Source of the DNA: Pandoraea sp. PE-S2T-3
GTDB lineage: Bacteria > Pseudomonadota > Gammaproteobacteria > Burkholderiales > Burkholderiaceae
DNA: 64,000 nucleotides
Direction of reading: 5' to 3'
NCBI RefSeq assembly: GCF_002179965.1
Contig: NZ_NGUQ01000035.1
Coordinates: 248,001 to 312,000 of the forward strand
This document shows, piece after piece, positions 8,182-17,610 of this stretch. Under the pieces are notes generated by a model. The model made no database searches and was not told the DNA's origin. It saw only the letters and a program-made list of their open reading frames with translations. The position numbers were made by a program, and so were the translations under genes. The first letter of the stretch is position 1, and every line of letters starts with the position of its first letter.

Positions 8182-9138
8182 ATGAGCACCAACGTGATGA
8201 CCGTTGCCGCACTGGCCGCCCTGCTGGCGCTGACCGGGTGCGGCGATAGCGGCACCAAGCCGTGGCAGGGCTATGCCGAAGGCGAGTTCGTCAACGTGGC
8301 CTCGTCGCAGGCCGGCACCTTGCAGAAGCTCTCGGTCGCGCGCGGCCAGCAGGTCAAGGCCGGTGACGCCCTCTTCGATCTCGAATCCACTTATGAACTC
8401 GCCGCGCAGGCCCACGCGCGCGAAACGCTCGCCAGTGCGCAAGCGCAGTTACGCGACCTCGACACCGGCAAGCGTCCCGACGAAATCGCCGTCTCGCAGG
8501 CGCAGATTACGCAAGCCATCGCCACGCGCGACAAGGCCGTTGCGCAGTTCGACCGCGATCAGGCCCAATACGCCGCCGGTGGTATTTCGCGCGAACAACT
8601 CGACGCCAGCCGCGCCGATGCCCGCAGCAGCGTGGCCCATGTGCAGGAGTTGCAAAGCAGTCTCGCCGTAGCACGGCTGCCCGGACGCGAAGCGCAACGT
8701 CAGGCGCAAGCGGCACAGGTCGACGTGGCGCGCGCATCGCTCGCTCAAGCCGACTGGCAACTCGCGCAGAAGCACCCCGTGGCCACGGCCGACGGGCGCG
8801 TGTACGACACGATGTACCGCGTCGGCGAATGGGTGAATGCAGGCAGCCCGGTCGTGCGCCTGTTGCCGCCGCAGAACATCAAGGTCCGCTTCTTCGTCCC
8901 CGAGTCGGCACTGGGCGGTTTGCAGGCCGGCCAGACCGTGCATATCGCCTGTGACGGGTGCGGCGCCGGTGTCGACGCCCGCATCACATACGTCGCCAGC
9001 GAAGCGGAATACACGCCGCCGGTGATCTACAGCAACGATACGCGCGACAAGCTCGTGTACATGGTCGAGGCGCATCCGGCGCCGGCAGATGCGGTCAAGC
9101 TCAACCCGGGCCAGCCCGTACAGGTGAGCCGGCCATGA
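8182..9138 (+). CDS. HlyD/YbhG-type periplasmic adaptor lipoprotein
   Basis: 318 residues from ATG 8182, which has GGGAGAG just upstream; the ATG at 8164 lacks a site. MTVAALAALLALTGC is a lipoprotein signal with the acylated Cys at residue 20. A lipoyl-like barrel half-motif (AGTLQKLSVARGQQVKAGDALFDLES) precedes a long Ala/Gln-rich alpha-helical hairpin (about residues 70-190), then the second lipoyl half and the beta-barrel domain. This is the membrane-fusion component linking the inner-membrane ABC transporter to the outer-membrane channel encoded in the same operon. Its stop overlaps the ATPase start (ATGA). Confidence 0.9.
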   Translation: MSTNVMTVAALAALLALTGCGDSGTKPWQGYAEGEFVNVASSQAGTLQKLSVARGQQVKAGDALFDLESTYELAAQAHARETLASAQAQLRDLDTGKRPDEIAVSQAQITQAIATRDKAVAQFDRDQAQYAAGGISREQLDASRADARSSVAHVQELQSSLAVARLPGREAQRQAQAAQVDVARASLAQADWQLAQKHPVATADGRVYDTMYRVGEWVNAGSPVVRLLPPQNIKVRFFVPESALGGLQAGQTVHIACDGCGAGVDARITYVASEAEYTPPVIYSNDTRDKLVYMVEAHPAPADAVKLNPGQPVQVSRP

Positions 9139-10097
9139 GCGCCGCCCCGGCACCACACGCGCATGACGATTCGCTCGCCATTGACGTGAATGGTCTGAAC
9201 AAGCATTTCGGCGACAAACATGTCGTCAAGGATGTTTCGCTGCAAGTGCGGCGCGGCGAAATCTTCGGCTTTCTCGGCCCGAACGGCAGCGGCAAGACCA
9301 CGTGTATCCGCATGATGTGCGGTTTGCTCACGCCCGACTCTGGCAGCGGCACCTGTCTGGGCTACGACATCGTGCGCGAGAGTGCGCAGATCAAGCGCGA
9401 GGTCGGCTACATGACACAGCGCTTCTCCTACTGGGAAGACCTGACGATTCGCGAGAATCTCGATTTCGTCGCCCGCGTGTACGGCATGCCGAATCGCCGT
9501 GAAGCCGTCGACCGCGCCATCGAGAATCTGGGCTTGAAAGGCCGCGCAAAACAACTCACCGGCTCGCTCTCCGGTGGCTGGAAACAACGGCTCGCGCTGG
9601 CGGCGTGCATGCTGCACGAACCGCGTGTGTTGCTGCTCGACGAACCGACTGCCGGCGTCGACCCGACCGCCCGGCGCGACTTCTGGGAAGAACTGCACGA
9701 GTTGGCCGCGAAAGGCATCTCAGTCCTCGTGAGCACGCATTACATGGATGAGGCCGAGCGCTGCCACAAGCTCGCCTATATTTCGTACGGCGAGTTGCTC
9801 GCGCAAGGCACGGCGGCCGAGGTCATCGAAAGCCAGCACCTGTCCACGTGGACCGTGCACGGCGACAACCTGGTCGATCTGGCGCGTGAGCTGCGCGAAC
9901 AACCGGGCGTAGCGCAAACCGTCGCGTTCGGCAGCGCTTTGCACGTCAGCGGTCAGGATGCGGCCGCACTGGAGAAAACGCTGCGCGCGCAGGCCGACGC
10001 CAAGGGCCTCACCGTCACGCCCATCGACACCAGCCTCGAAGACGTGTTCATCTATCTGATGAGCCACGCGAAAGACAACTTCGGAGACGACGCATGA
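9135..10097 (+). CDS. ABC-2 type exporter ATPase subunit
   Basis: 320 residues from the ATG that overlaps the preceding stop codon. A single nucleotide-binding domain: Walker A GPNGSGKTT, signature LSGGWKQRL, Walker B VLLLDEPTAG, switch His in VSTHYMDEAE. The N-terminal 14 residues are disordered and the C-terminal 90 residues form the DUF4162-like domain common in multidrug ABC-2 ATPases. In E. coli the equivalent YbhF carries two ATPase domains; here there is one and one permease, so the transporter would be a homodimer of each. It also overlaps the permease gene by 4 bp. Confidence 0.92.
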   Translation: MSAAPAPHAHDDSLAIDVNGLNKHFGDKHVVKDVSLQVRRGEIFGFLGPNGSGKTTCIRMMCGLLTPDSGSGTCLGYDIVRESAQIKREVGYMTQRFSYWEDLTIRENLDFVARVYGMPNRREAVDRAIENLGLKGRAKQLTGSLSGGWKQRLALAACMLHEPRVLLLDEPTAGVDPTARRDFWEELHELAAKGISVLVSTHYMDEAERCHKLAYISYGELLAQGTAAEVIESQHLSTWTVHGDNLVDLARELREQPGVAQTVAFGSALHVSGQDAAALEKTLRAQADAKGLTVTPIDTSLEDVFIYLMSHAKDNFGDDA

Positions 10098-11236
10098 ACG
10101 CGACGTTCGGGTTCTCGCTCTCGCGCTGGTGGAGCATCGTGTGCAAGGAGTTCTTGCAACTGCGCCGTGACCGGGTGACGTTTGCCATGATCATCGGCGT
10201 GCCGCTCGTGCAACTCACGCTTTTCGGCTTCGCGATCAATACCGATCCGAAGCACATGCCCACCGCCGCGCTGATTCACGACAACAGCGAGTTCACGCGG
10301 AGCTTCGTGGCAGCGATGGAGCATTCCGAGTACTTCCGCTTTACCGAAACACTCGACAGCGAAGAAGCCGGACGCACCGCCCTCGCGCAGGGACGCGTGC
10401 AGTTCGTGGTGAATATTCCCGCCGATTTCACACGACGCCTGCTGCGCGGTGAGCGCCCTGCGCTACTCGTGGAAGCCGACGCCACCGACCCGATGGCCAT
10501 GGCCTCGGCACTGGGTGCCCTGCCGGCGATTGCGCAGTCGGTTGCACAAAAGGACCTGACAGGCGGGCTCGCCTCGCTCGCGGGCGGACAAAGCGCATTC
10601 GACGTGCAGGTGCACCGGCTCTATAACGCCGAAGGCATCACGCAATACAACATCATTCCCGGGCTCATGGGCGTCATTCTGACCATGACGCTCGCGATGA
10701 TGACCGGCCTCGCCATCGTGCGCGAACGCGAGCGCGGCACCATGGAGAATCTGCTCGCCACGCCGGTGCTGCCCATCGAAGTGATGCTGGGCAAGATCGT
10801 GCCGTACATCGCCATCGGCCTGATTCAGGCGACCATCATCCTGCTCGCCGCGCGGTTCGTGTTTCATGTGCCGTTCGTGGGCAGCGTGATCGCGATCTAT
10901 CTGTCGGCGCTCGTGTTCATTGCGGCGAATCTGACCGTCGGCATCACGGTGTCGTCGTTCGCACAGAACCAGTTGCAGGCGATGCAACTCACGGTCTTCT
11001 ACTTTCTGCCGAACATGCTGCTGTCGGGTTTCATGTTCCCGTTTCGGGGCATGCCTGAGTGGGCACAGGCCATCGGCAACGTGCTGCCGCTCACGTACTT
11101 CAACCGGCTGATTCGCGGCATTCTGCTCAAGGGCAACGGCTGGGGCGACGCGTGGCACGATCTGTGGCCGCTGCTGGTCTTCTCCGCCGTGCTGATGACC
11201 GTGGCGGTGAAGTTCTACAAACGCACGCTCGACTGA
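10094..11236 (+). CDS. ABC-2 type exporter permease
   Basis: 380 residues with the typical ABC-2 layout: one N-terminal transmembrane helix (about 24-44), a large periplasmic domain (about 45-175), then five helices from about residue 178 including the PGLMGVILTMTLAMMTGLAIVRERERGTMENLLATPV block that couples to the ATPase. It resembles YbhR/YbhS and drug or antibiotic exporters. The start overlaps the ATPase stop (ATGA), so the two are translationally coupled. The substrate is unknown; the architecture with adaptor and outer-membrane channel fits export of a toxic compound across both membranes. Confidence 0.92.
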   Translation: MNATFGFSLSRWWSIVCKEFLQLRRDRVTFAMIIGVPLVQLTLFGFAINTDPKHMPTAALIHDNSEFTRSFVAAMEHSEYFRFTETLDSEEAGRTALAQGRVQFVVNIPADFTRRLLRGERPALLVEADATDPMAMASALGALPAIAQSVAQKDLTGGLASLAGGQSAFDVQVHRLYNAEGITQYNIIPGLMGVILTMTLAMMTGLAIVRERERGTMENLLATPVLPIEVMLGKIVPYIAIGLIQATIILLAARFVFHVPFVGSVIAIYLSALVFIAANLTVGITVSSFAQNQLQAMQLTVFYFLPNMLLSGFMFPFRGMPEWAQAIGNVLPLTYFNRLIRGILLKGNGWGDAWHDLWPLLVFSAVLMTVAVKFYKRTLD

Positions 11237-11243
11237 GGCCACT

Positions 11244-12797
11244 ATGCGCGCAATTCGAGTGAGCCGATTTAGCCGAGGCCAACCCCGTACCGCTGCCGCC
11301 ATGCTGGCAGGCGCTGTGTTGCTGAGCGCCTGCGCCGTTGGCCCCGACTTCAAGACGCCCACGCCGCCCGACGTTGCGCAGTACACGACCGGCACCGCCC
11401 CGCTGACGACGGCTGGCGCCGGCAGCAGGCAGGGCGAGGCGCAGACCTTCACGCCGGATGCGAACGTGCCGCTCGACTGGTGGACCCGCTTCGCCTCGCC
11501 CACGCTCGATGCCCTCGTGGCGCAGGCGTTTGCCGACAGCCCCACGCTGATGCAAGCCGAAGCCAAGTTACGTCAGGCGCAGGAGGACTATCGCGGGCAG
11601 GCGGGTGCACGGCTGCTGCCATCGGCAGACCTCAAGCTCTCGGCCACGCGTGAACAGGTCGATCTGCAATCGATGGGCATCACCGGCGTGCCGAACCCGG
11701 GGCCGTTCACGCTCTACAACGCGAGCATCGACATCTCGTACACCCTCGACGTGTTCGGTGGCACGCGCCGGGCGCTCGAAGGTCTGGCTGCGCAAGTCGA
11801 CTACCAGCGCTTTGAGCTTGAAGCCGCCCGGCTGACGTTGGCGGGAAATGTGGTCACGGCGGCATTGCGCCAAGCCACGCTGCGCGCACAGCTCTCTGCG
11901 CAGGAGGGCATGTTAGCCGCGCAACAGGCGCAACTCGACATCACACAGGCACGCCAGCGCGCAGGCGGCGTTGCCGTGCTCGACGTGCAGAATCAGGCCG
12001 CGCTCGTCGCACAAACACAAGCGCAGTTGCCGCCGCTGCGTTTGCAGATTGCCCAATACGATCACCAACTGGCGCGATGGCTCGGCAAGCCGCCGGGTGC
12101 CTTCACGTCGCCTGCCATTGATCTCACGTCGTTGCGTTTGCCGCAGAGCGTGCCGGTAGCCATGCCCTCGACGCTCGCGCAGCGCCGCCCTGATATTCGC
12201 GCCGCCGAAGCGATGTTGCACAAGGCGAGCGCCGACGTGGGCGTGGCCACGGCCAACCTGTTTCCGCAGTTCACGCTCTCAGGCAGCTTCGGCACGCAAC
12301 GCATGCGCACGGCCGATCTCGGCGATGGCATCAATATCTGGAGTATCGGCATGAACCTGTTGCAGCCGATCTTTCGGGGCGGGGAATTGCGTGCGCAACG
12401 GCGCTCGGCCGTGGCCGCGTACGACGCCGCGCTGGCGTCGTATCAGGACACAGTGCTGCTCGGCCTTGCCCAAGTGGCCGATGCGATGCGCGCGCTTGAG
12501 GCCGATGCCAATACGCTTTCGGCAAGGGCCGACGCTGCGAAGCGCACCGAGACGGCTTACCGAATCGCCGCCGATCGATATCGCGCTGGCGGCATCAGTC
12601 ATCTCTCGTTGCTCGACGCGCAGCGTCAGGCGCTGGATGCCACACGCGCCCAACTCGAATCACAAGGTGCGCGTCTGGCAGACACTGCGGCGCTCTGGCA
12701 GGCGTTGGGCGGTGGAGTGATCGATGGCGCGGGAACCACCGCCGGGACGGGCGAAGCAGCCAACGCGAGTGCAGCGGGAACGCCCTCGCAGAAGTGA
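11244..12797 (+). CDS. NodT-type outer-membrane efflux lipoprotein (TolC-like)
   Basis: 517 residues beginning 7 bp after the permease stop. The signal peptide ends with lipobox LLSAC (Cys at residue 30), and AVGPDFKTPTPP is the classic start of mature NodT/OprM-family proteins. Two outer-membrane efflux repeats follow with the long coiled-coil segments (about residues 95-290 and 300-480), and RRPDIRAAEAMLHKASADVGVATANLFPQFTLSGSFG is the family hallmark. It forms the outer-membrane exit duct for the adaptor and ABC transporter upstream. The operon is convergent with the LysR gene at 12841. Confidence 0.93.
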   Translation: MRAIRVSRFSRGQPRTAAAMLAGAVLLSACAVGPDFKTPTPPDVAQYTTGTAPLTTAGAGSRQGEAQTFTPDANVPLDWWTRFASPTLDALVAQAFADSPTLMQAEAKLRQAQEDYRGQAGARLLPSADLKLSATREQVDLQSMGITGVPNPGPFTLYNASIDISYTLDVFGGTRRALEGLAAQVDYQRFELEAARLTLAGNVVTAALRQATLRAQLSAQEGMLAAQQAQLDITQARQRAGGVAVLDVQNQAALVAQTQAQLPPLRLQIAQYDHQLARWLGKPPGAFTSPAIDLTSLRLPQSVPVAMPSTLAQRRPDIRAAEAMLHKASADVGVATANLFPQFTLSGSFGTQRMRTADLGDGINIWSIGMNLLQPIFRGGELRAQRRSAVAAYDAALASYQDTVLLGLAQVADAMRALEADANTLSARADAAKRTETAYRIAADRYRAGGISHLSLLDAQRQALDATRAQLESQGARLADTAALWQALGGGVIDGAGTTAGTGEAANASAAGTPSQK

Positions 12798-12840
12798 CAC
12801 CGGTGATTGGCGATAACCGGTCGTCTGCCTTATTGGCCGC

Positions 12841-13809
12841 TTATCCGCGCGACTGCGCCTCGTCGGTCAGACACTTCACCAGCGCCGCCACCGGCTCGCG
12901 CTTGAGCGCCGACTGACGCGCCAGCACCCCCAACTCGCGGGTCAGCGGCACACCGCTTAGCGGCAAGACCTGCACGCCGGCCGCTGTCGCCTTTCCTGTG
13001 GCCACACCGTCGGACGGCAAGCCGATCAACGTCGCGGGCACCATCGCCCAGCCAAGCCGCGCACGCACCATGCGCAGGATGACTTCGGGTTCATCCAGCT
13101 CAACGCCCTCGCGCACCCACAGCCGATGGCGGCGCAGGTATCGCTCGACCAGATCGCCGCCGTACGAGCGCCGGTTATAACGCACGAACGGCAGCGCCGC
13201 CGCCCAGTCGGCGACGGTGCCCCGCGTGCCCTTGGGCGCGATGGCGACGTACGGCTCGTGCATCAGCGTGATCCATTTCATGTCAGCCGGCACGCCGATG
13301 CGCGGGCGGATCATCACGGCCAAATCAAGTTCGCGCGCGTCGATCTGCGCGAGCAACTGCACCGACATGCCCGGCACGATGTTCAGATGCGGCAACGCGG
13401 GGGACGATGCCGATGACGTTACCGACGCTGCGCTCGCCGATGCCCCAGCCGATCTGGCAGGCCCCGCCGACCAGCGTTGAATCGCACCGGGCAGCAAACC
13501 CAGTTGCACGGTCAGAATGGCGCCGATATGGATGGGTGCCAGCGCCGCCTGCGCGCCCTGCGCTCCGGCTTCCCCGCGCATCGACTGATAGGCCGACACG
13601 ACGCCCTGCGCCTGCGCGAGCAGACGCCGTCCGTCGTCGGAGAGCGACACCGCGCGCCCGGTGCGCTCGAAGAGCAGGACACCGAGATCGTCCTCCAGCC
13701 GCTGGATCTGCGCGCTGACGGCGGATTGCGTCAAACCGAGACGCGCCCCCGCCGCCGAGAACGAGGCGGTTTCGGCTGCCGTGACAAAGGTTTTGAGGTA
13801 TCGGATCAT
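12841..13809 (-). CDS. LysR-type transcriptional regulator
   Basis: 322 residues. An N-terminal winged helix-turn-helix (SFSAAGARLGLTQSAVSAQIQRLEDDLGVLLFERTGRAVSLSDDG, residues 17-59) is followed by a substrate-binding-like domain with a low-complexity Ala/Ser insert at about 125-145 (SAGASASAASVTSSASSPA). It is divergent from the VOC/hydrolase pair starting at 13991, its likely target. A LysR-box-like sequence lies directly beside its start codon at 13812-13826. The effector is unknown. Confidence 0.9.
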   Translation of the reverse strand: MIRYLKTFVTAAETASFSAAGARLGLTQSAVSAQIQRLEDDLGVLLFERTGRAVSLSDDGRRLLAQAQGVVSAYQSMRGEAGAQGAQAALAPIHIGAILTVQLGLLPGAIQRWSAGPARSAGASASAASVTSSASSPALPHLNIVPGMSVQLLAQIDARELDLAVMIRPRIGVPADMKWITLMHEPYVAIAPKGTRGTVADWAAALPFVRYNRRSYGGDLVERYLRRHRLWVREGVELDEPEVILRMVRARLGWAMVPATLIGLPSDGVATGKATAAGVQVLPLSGVPLTRELGVLARQSALKREPVAALVKCLTDEAQSRG

Positions 13810-13811
13810 TA

Positions 13812-13826
13812 ATCGAAATTTTTGAT
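13812..13826. promoter_or_regulatory. LysR-box-like T-N11-A motif
   Basis: ATCGAAATTTTTGAT fits the T-N11-A pattern with nearly symmetric arms (one mismatch) in the AT-rich gap between the divergent LysR and VOC genes. Its position next to the regulator start suggests autoregulation; this is inference. Confidence 0.45.
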
Positions 13827-13990
13827 GCTGAGTCGCCGAATTATTCGTTTCTTATTATTTTTATCGATGGATAGAATTTACCGCAAATAGGCCCGCGCTG
13901 TCTGGCGGCCCGATTTCGACGCACGGCGCTGCCTTTTCCGCACCCCGCCGCCGAAGCGCCGTTCAACCCCACATTGCACCGGAGACCTTT

Positions 13991-14410
13991 ATGGCCACGC
14001 CCCTGTTCCACCTCGCCTTCCCTGTCGACAACCTCGAAGCCGCCCGCCGCTTCTACGGCGGCGTGATGGGCTGCCCCGAAGGCCGCAGTTCGGATCACTG
14101 GATCGACTTCGATTTCTTCGGCCATCAGCTGGTCGCGCACCTTTCGCCGGAAGAAGCCGGCAAGCGCATCACGAACCCGGTCGACGGCGATGAAGTTCCT
14201 GTTCCGCATTTCGGCGTTATCCTTGACATGCCCGCGTGGCACGCGCTCGCCGAGCGTCTGCGCGCGGCAGGCACCCGTTTCGTGATCGAGCCGCATGTGC
14301 GCTTTGCCGGGCAAGTGGGCGAGCAAGCCACGCTGTTCTTCTACGACCCGGCCGGCAACGCGCTGGAGTTCAAGGCGTTTGCCGATCTGTCGCAGGTGTT
14401 TGCCAAGTAA
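13991..14410 (+). CDS. VOC family (glyoxalase/dioxygenase superfamily) protein
   Basis: 139 residues with two beta-alpha-beta-beta-beta modules. Probable metal ligands: H8 in PLFHLAFPV, the His in VPHFGVILD, and the Glu in GNALEFKAF near the C-terminus. The reaction is not certain. The downstream gene encodes a fumarylpyruvate-hydrolase-like enzyme 56 bp away on the same strand, and a LysR gene is divergent. The pair may handle an aromatic ring-cleavage product, but no ring-cleaving dioxygenase of the gentisate type is encoded nearby. Confidence 0.85.
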   Translation: MATPLFHLAFPVDNLEAARRFYGGVMGCPEGRSSDHWIDFDFFGHQLVAHLSPEEAGKRITNPVDGDEVPVPHFGVILDMPAWHALAERLRAAGTRFVIEPHVRFAGQVGEQATLFFYDPAGNALEFKAFADLSQVFAK

Positions 14411-14466
14411 TCCGCGGGGACCATTTCCAGAGTTTCCGAAGTTTTAATAACGCCACGAGTTTTCTC

Positions 14467-15171
14467 ATGAGCCAATTCGTCATTTCGCCGGCGCCGCAGG
14501 CGTCGGTTGCAGTTGCCGGCAGCGATGCCCGGTTCCCCGTGCGCCGCGTGTTCTGCGTGGGCCGTAACTACGCCGCCCACGCGCGTGAGATGGGCAGCAA
14601 CCCCGATCGCGAACCGCCGTTCTTCTTCATGAAGCCCGCCGATGCCGTGGTGGCTGCCGAGGGCACGCTGCCCTATCCGCCGCTCACCAGCGAGTTGCAC
14701 CATGAGATCGAACTGGTCGTGGCCATTGGTGCCGACGGCGAGAACGTGGACGCTTCGCAAGCCCTCTCGCTCGTGTGGGGCTATGGCGTGGGTGTCGACC
14801 TGACGCGTCGCGATCTGCAACAACAGGCAAAGGACACGCGCCGTCCGTGGGACTGGGGCAAGGCGTTCGATGCATCGGCACCGTGCGGCGCGCTGCATGC
14901 CGTGGCCGAAGTGGGCCATCCGAAGGACGGCCGCGTGTGGCTCGACGTGAATGGTGACAACCGTCAGGCCGGCGATCTGAACGAGTTGATCTGGTCGGTG
15001 CCCGATCTCATCGCCGAAATCTCGCGCAGCGTGAAGCTCGTGGCGGGCGACCTGATCTTCACCGGCACCCCCGCCGGCGTCGGTCCGCTCGAACCGGGCG
15101 ACAAGGTCACCGCAGGAGTGGCAGGTGTGGGCGAGATCGCCTTCACCGTCGGCAAGAAGCCGGCCGCCTGA
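14467..15171 (+). CDS. Fumarylacetoacetate hydrolase family protein, fumarylpyruvate hydrolase-like
   Basis: 234 residues from ATG 14467. The FAH fold is clear: CVGRNYAAHAREMG, FFFMKPADAVV, and the metal-binding ExE in HHEIELVVAIG, then GYGVGVDLTRRDLQ (Asp ligand) and the C-terminal DLIFTGTPAGVGPLEPGD. The spacing and the CVGRNYAAH start resemble fumarylpyruvate hydrolases such as NagK of the gentisate pathway, which split fumarylpyruvate into fumarate and pyruvate. Other acylpyruvate hydrolases look alike, so the substrate is tentative. It is probably co-transcribed with the VOC gene. Confidence 0.88.
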   Translation: MSQFVISPAPQASVAVAGSDARFPVRRVFCVGRNYAAHAREMGSNPDREPPFFFMKPADAVVAAEGTLPYPPLTSELHHEIELVVAIGADGENVDASQALSLVWGYGVGVDLTRRDLQQQAKDTRRPWDWGKAFDASAPCGALHAVAEVGHPKDGRVWLDVNGDNRQAGDLNELIWSVPDLIAEISRSVKLVAGDLIFTGTPAGVGPLEPGDKVTAGVAGVGEIAFTVGKKPAA

Positions 15172-16007
15172 GGTCCCAACACGTCACATCACTTCACGTC
15201 AAAGCAGAGCTGTTACACCGGGGCACGCCCCCGATGGGCGGCCCCGAGCATTGACCGTGCCGCCAATGATCCGTGGGCGGCTTTCGCCTGCGGATCATTG
15301 CGCCAAGGATATCCACAACTACTGTTGATAACCCTTTGCATAACGATGCATGTGTCGGCGCAAACGCCCGTCGGCATTGAGTGTCAAGTGCATTGCCTAA
15401 TTTGCCGTCACCGGCACGAACAATCGTGACGCGCGCCCTGCCGCAGCGCCCGGATACCGCCTCCGGTTCAAACGCCCCCGCCGCTGCCGTATTTATCTTT
15501 CATTCCTGAAACGTTTTTTATCGAACTCGTCGAGATACCTCGTTTCGATTGGTAAATTTCTGCGTAAATTCATGGAGTTGCATCGGATGGCACGCTTCTC
15601 GCATCGTGTAGGGGGCAAGCCGTCCGCCTCCGGAGAAGTCTCTTCGCCAGGGTTTCATGCTTCGGGAACATCGCCATGCACGCCACATGGCCCCGGCACG
15701 CCCGACGCCGCACCCTCGCCGGGAGCGCCCCGGATGCGGGCGGATTGCACCAGTGAACCAGTGAGAAGGGTCGCGGCATGCGACGGTAACTGTCGGGGAG
15801 GGGATCATGCAGATGCGCCGAACCGGGCCTTGCGCCCTTAGTCCCTGTGCCCGGTCGCTCGCGCCCGCGAGCCCGGCCAAGTCAGCCCGCAGTCATCCGC
15901 GCGAGCGTTGCGCCAGTTGGCGGCATCGCCGTCACGAAGCGGCCGGCGATCGCCGCCAGGTCGCGCCCGGACGGGCAATGCGTTGATGTGGGGAGCGGGG
16001 CTGAAGT
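15172..16007. other. 836-bp intergenic region with a strong hairpin
   Basis: No convincing protein gene: the frames inside are short, Arg-rich and lack good ribosome-binding sites. It holds a perfect hairpin at 15265-15299 and an AT-rich patch around 15490-15570. It may contain decayed sequence or an untranslated RNA; I cannot assign one. Confidence 0.5.
15265..15299. repeat. Perfect 9-bp inverted repeat (stem-loop)
   Basis: AATGATCCG (15265-15273) pairs with CGGATCATT (15291-15299), and the inner GGGCG/CGCC can extend the stem. It lies about 95 bp past the hydrolase gene without a T-run, so it may be a 3'-end stabilising hairpin or a protein-binding site rather than a standard terminator. 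Confidence 0.55.
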
Positions 16008-17507
<1,500 letters not shown>

Positions 17508-17610
17508 GTAGGTCGTCTCCTGAATACAGCCCGCCGGTGCGGCGGTAGGTTGGCTTGCCGCCCGCGCGATGATGCGATGCGCGGGGGCAATCCTATCGTT
17601 CTAATCGACT

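Noticed and set aside
15308-15345. Sequence resembling a DnaA box (gatatccacaact) and nearby repeats, a possible origin
   Set aside because: Only one imperfect box, no AT-rich unwinding region and no dnaA/dnaN genes nearby.
15440-15485. GGTTCAAA stretch suggestive of a tRNA T-loop
   Set aside because: No acceptor stem or anticodon arm can be drawn around it.
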